In this document: in pieces, positions 63,104-64,000 of the stretch
How positions within the stretch are numbered: the first letter of the stretch is position 1
How the letters are laid out: every line of letters begins with the position of its first letter
NCBI GenBank assembly: GCA_944392315.1
Contig: CALXWH010000004.1
Location: 51,313-115,312 of the forward strand
Reading direction: 5' to 3'
Source of the DNA: an uncultured Alphaproteobacteria bacterium
GTDB lineage: Bacteria; Pseudomonadota; Alphaproteobacteria; RF32; CAG-239
DNA: 64,000 bases
Program-made: the position numbers and the translations under genes
The notes under the pieces: model-generated
What the model was told of the DNA's origin: nothing
Seen by the model: only the letters and a program-made list of their open reading frames with translations
The model's database searches: none

Positions 63104-64000
63104 ATGTCAAAAGCAAAATACATAGCCGGCGCAGGAATTGTCGCCGCCGGAGCTGCACTTTCAAGCCTTCCGCCACAAGGACAAGTTCAAGCAGAACCAT
63201 TAGATTCAACAAGACATGAAATAATTATATCTGATACACCATCGCATGAACAAATAGCAGCTTTAAACGCAGAAAAAAAGATATCGCCGAGAACTGCTCA
63301 AAAGGTATATCATCGCTTTGAAGAAATCCCTTCTATTTCTGACGAAGAAGCCAGTGCATATAATCGCAACGACTACATTTATATCGTTAACGCCGAAGAA
63401 TATCAAAAAACCGGAAAAATAGAACTAAAACGTGTTCTTAAAGATGAAGTAACCAAGGCTAATACCCTAAGCCTGGTATACCGTAGTGAATGTCAAACGT
63501 ATAATCCCAAACCAACCGAAGACCAACTAGCAAAATACGTCATAGACTTACGCATTATGAGTAAAACCGGTATAACCATAGGCCCATCACAAATGGACGA
63601 TAATGCCATCACATCTTTTATAAAATATCTGGCCGCAAACCCCCAAACAAGGCAATATGCTCTTCCTTTAATAAAGACGACCAAAGGTAGTGTTGAAGAA
63701 GCAGCCCAAAAACTTGAGCAAAAATTTTTTGATGAAAATGGTGATCTTCGCCCCATGGATGAACGTGATGCCATTTTGCACGGAGATGTCTATAAAAGCA
63801 TTTACCTAAACGATAACGCATGGAAAACCGTAGCTTCCGCAAAACTAAAAAGGTTTATCACCGCCACAGAAGCCGAAAAAGCTAGAAAAGTCGGCAGACC
63901 GGTTCATTTAAGCAATACCACCAAAAAAGCTAGAAAAGTCGGCAGACCGGTTCATTTAAGCAATACCACCAAAAAAGCTAGAAAAGTCGGCAGACCGGTT
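63104..64000 (+). CDS. Exported protein with AT-hook-like tandem repeats, partial
   Basis: At least 299 aa, open to the window end. It starts with a signal-peptide-like segment rich in Gly and Ala ending GQVQA, like the product at 9793-10695. The middle includes SLVYRSECQTYNPKPTED and MSKTGITIGPSQMDDNAITS, which vaguely recalls lysozyme-like 'xIGxxQxD' motifs; I do not claim a family. From about residue 258 a 16-residue unit repeats (KARKVGRPVHLSNTTK). The GRP core with basic flanks resembles an AT-hook, but in an exported protein it may instead bind another polyanion. The ribosome site AGAGG is 13 bases from the ATG. Confidence 0.65.
   Translation, partial: MSKAKYIAGAGIVAAGAALSSLPPQGQVQAEPLDSTRHEIIISDTPSHEQIAALNAEKKISPRTAQKVYHRFEEIPSISDEEASAYNRNDYIYIVNAEEYQKTGKIELKRVLKDEVTKANTLSLVYRSECQTYNPKPTEDQLAKYVIDLRIMSKTGITIGPSQMDDNAITSFIKYLAANPQTRQYALPLIKTTKGSVEEAAQKLEQKFFDENGDLRPMDERDAILHGDVYKSIYLNDNAWKTVASAKLKRFITATEAEKARKVGRPVHLSNTTKKARKVGRPVHLSNTTKKARKVGRPV
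63881..64000 (+). repeat. 48-bp tandem repeat, in frame, cut by the window edge
   Basis: Copies start at 63881, 63929 and 63977; the first two full units are identical and the third runs to the last base shown. Each begins GCTAGAAAAGTCGGCAGACC. The unit of 16 codons keeps the reading frame. Perfect identity points to very recent expansion; the real copy number is unknown. Confidence 0.95.

Noticed and set aside
63881..64000. Direct repeats considered as a CRISPR array
   Set aside because: The units are head-to-tail without spacers, keep the reading frame and continue a coding sequence.

Overview
The window looks like a contiguous piece of chromosome from a low-GC alphaproteobacterium, probably an uncultured, host- or gut-associated lineage. 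The strongest taxonomic evidence is a circularly permuted two-piece tmRNA encoding the tag ANDNFAPVAVAA at about 35.3-35.6 kb. It is followed directly by an alphaproteobacterial-type SspB adaptor and an RHH_4-type ribbon-helix-helix protein. The dense gene packing, lipoproteins, MreBCD/PBP2/RodA cluster and an LpxA-like acyltransferase fit a rod-shaped Gram-negative cell. I see no insertion sequence, prophage, integrase or CRISPR array.

Layout. 0-6.5 kb: folA, rnhB, a rhodanese-like protein and a lipoprotein on the minus strand, then prmA, an M24 aminopeptidase and two unknown proteins on the plus strand. 6.5-10.7 kb: two tandem paralogues of an unknown family, a small membrane protein, a solitary rplQ and a secreted unknown protein. 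10.7-13 kb: a TrhP-like U32 protein and a DUF3108-like protein. 13-20.9 kb: a plus-strand cell-wall block, ddl-miaA-mreBCD-mrdA-rodA-lipoprotein. 20.9-26.6 kb: unknown proteins, a maltokinase divergent from malQ, and tRNA-Arg(CCT). 26.6-35.2 kb: an LpxA-like protein, an 830-aa unknown, yejF/yejE and an 817-aa membrane protein with Pro/Ala repeats. 35.3-36.3 kb: tmRNA, sspB and the RHH gene. 36.3-45.5 kb: two membrane proteins, then the operon glgB-glgX-malQ. 45.5-50.3 kb: an AT-rich gap, a DUF2934 protein, an MFS protein, nfeD plus a band-7 protein, and ppa. 50.4-58.4 kb: mostly unknown genes, including a possible RelA/SpoT-like protein, a HAD hydrolase, a second MFS protein and a DUF2157/GDYXXLXY pair. 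58.8-62.8 kb: secY-adk and rpsM-rpsK-rpoA. 63.1 kb to the end: an exported protein with a 48-bp tandem repeat, cut by the window edge.

How the genes work together. The two alpha-glucan loci (maltokinase/malQ and glgB-glgX-malQ) suggest storage and turnover of glycogen or maltodextrin; glgA, glgC, glgP and glgE lie elsewhere or are absent. tmRNA and SspB form a tagging and delivery module for rescued ribosomes. The mre/mrd block is the elongation machinery. The ribosomal protein region is broken up: rplQ is about 49 kb from rpoA, secY is not preceded by ribosomal protein genes, and rpsM has its own promoter-like sequence.

No database search was possible. Family names rest on recognised motifs and gene neighbourhood, and many short or lineage-specific proteins remain unidentified. 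Starts were moved inward where a Shine-Dalgarno sequence or family alignment favoured a later codon.
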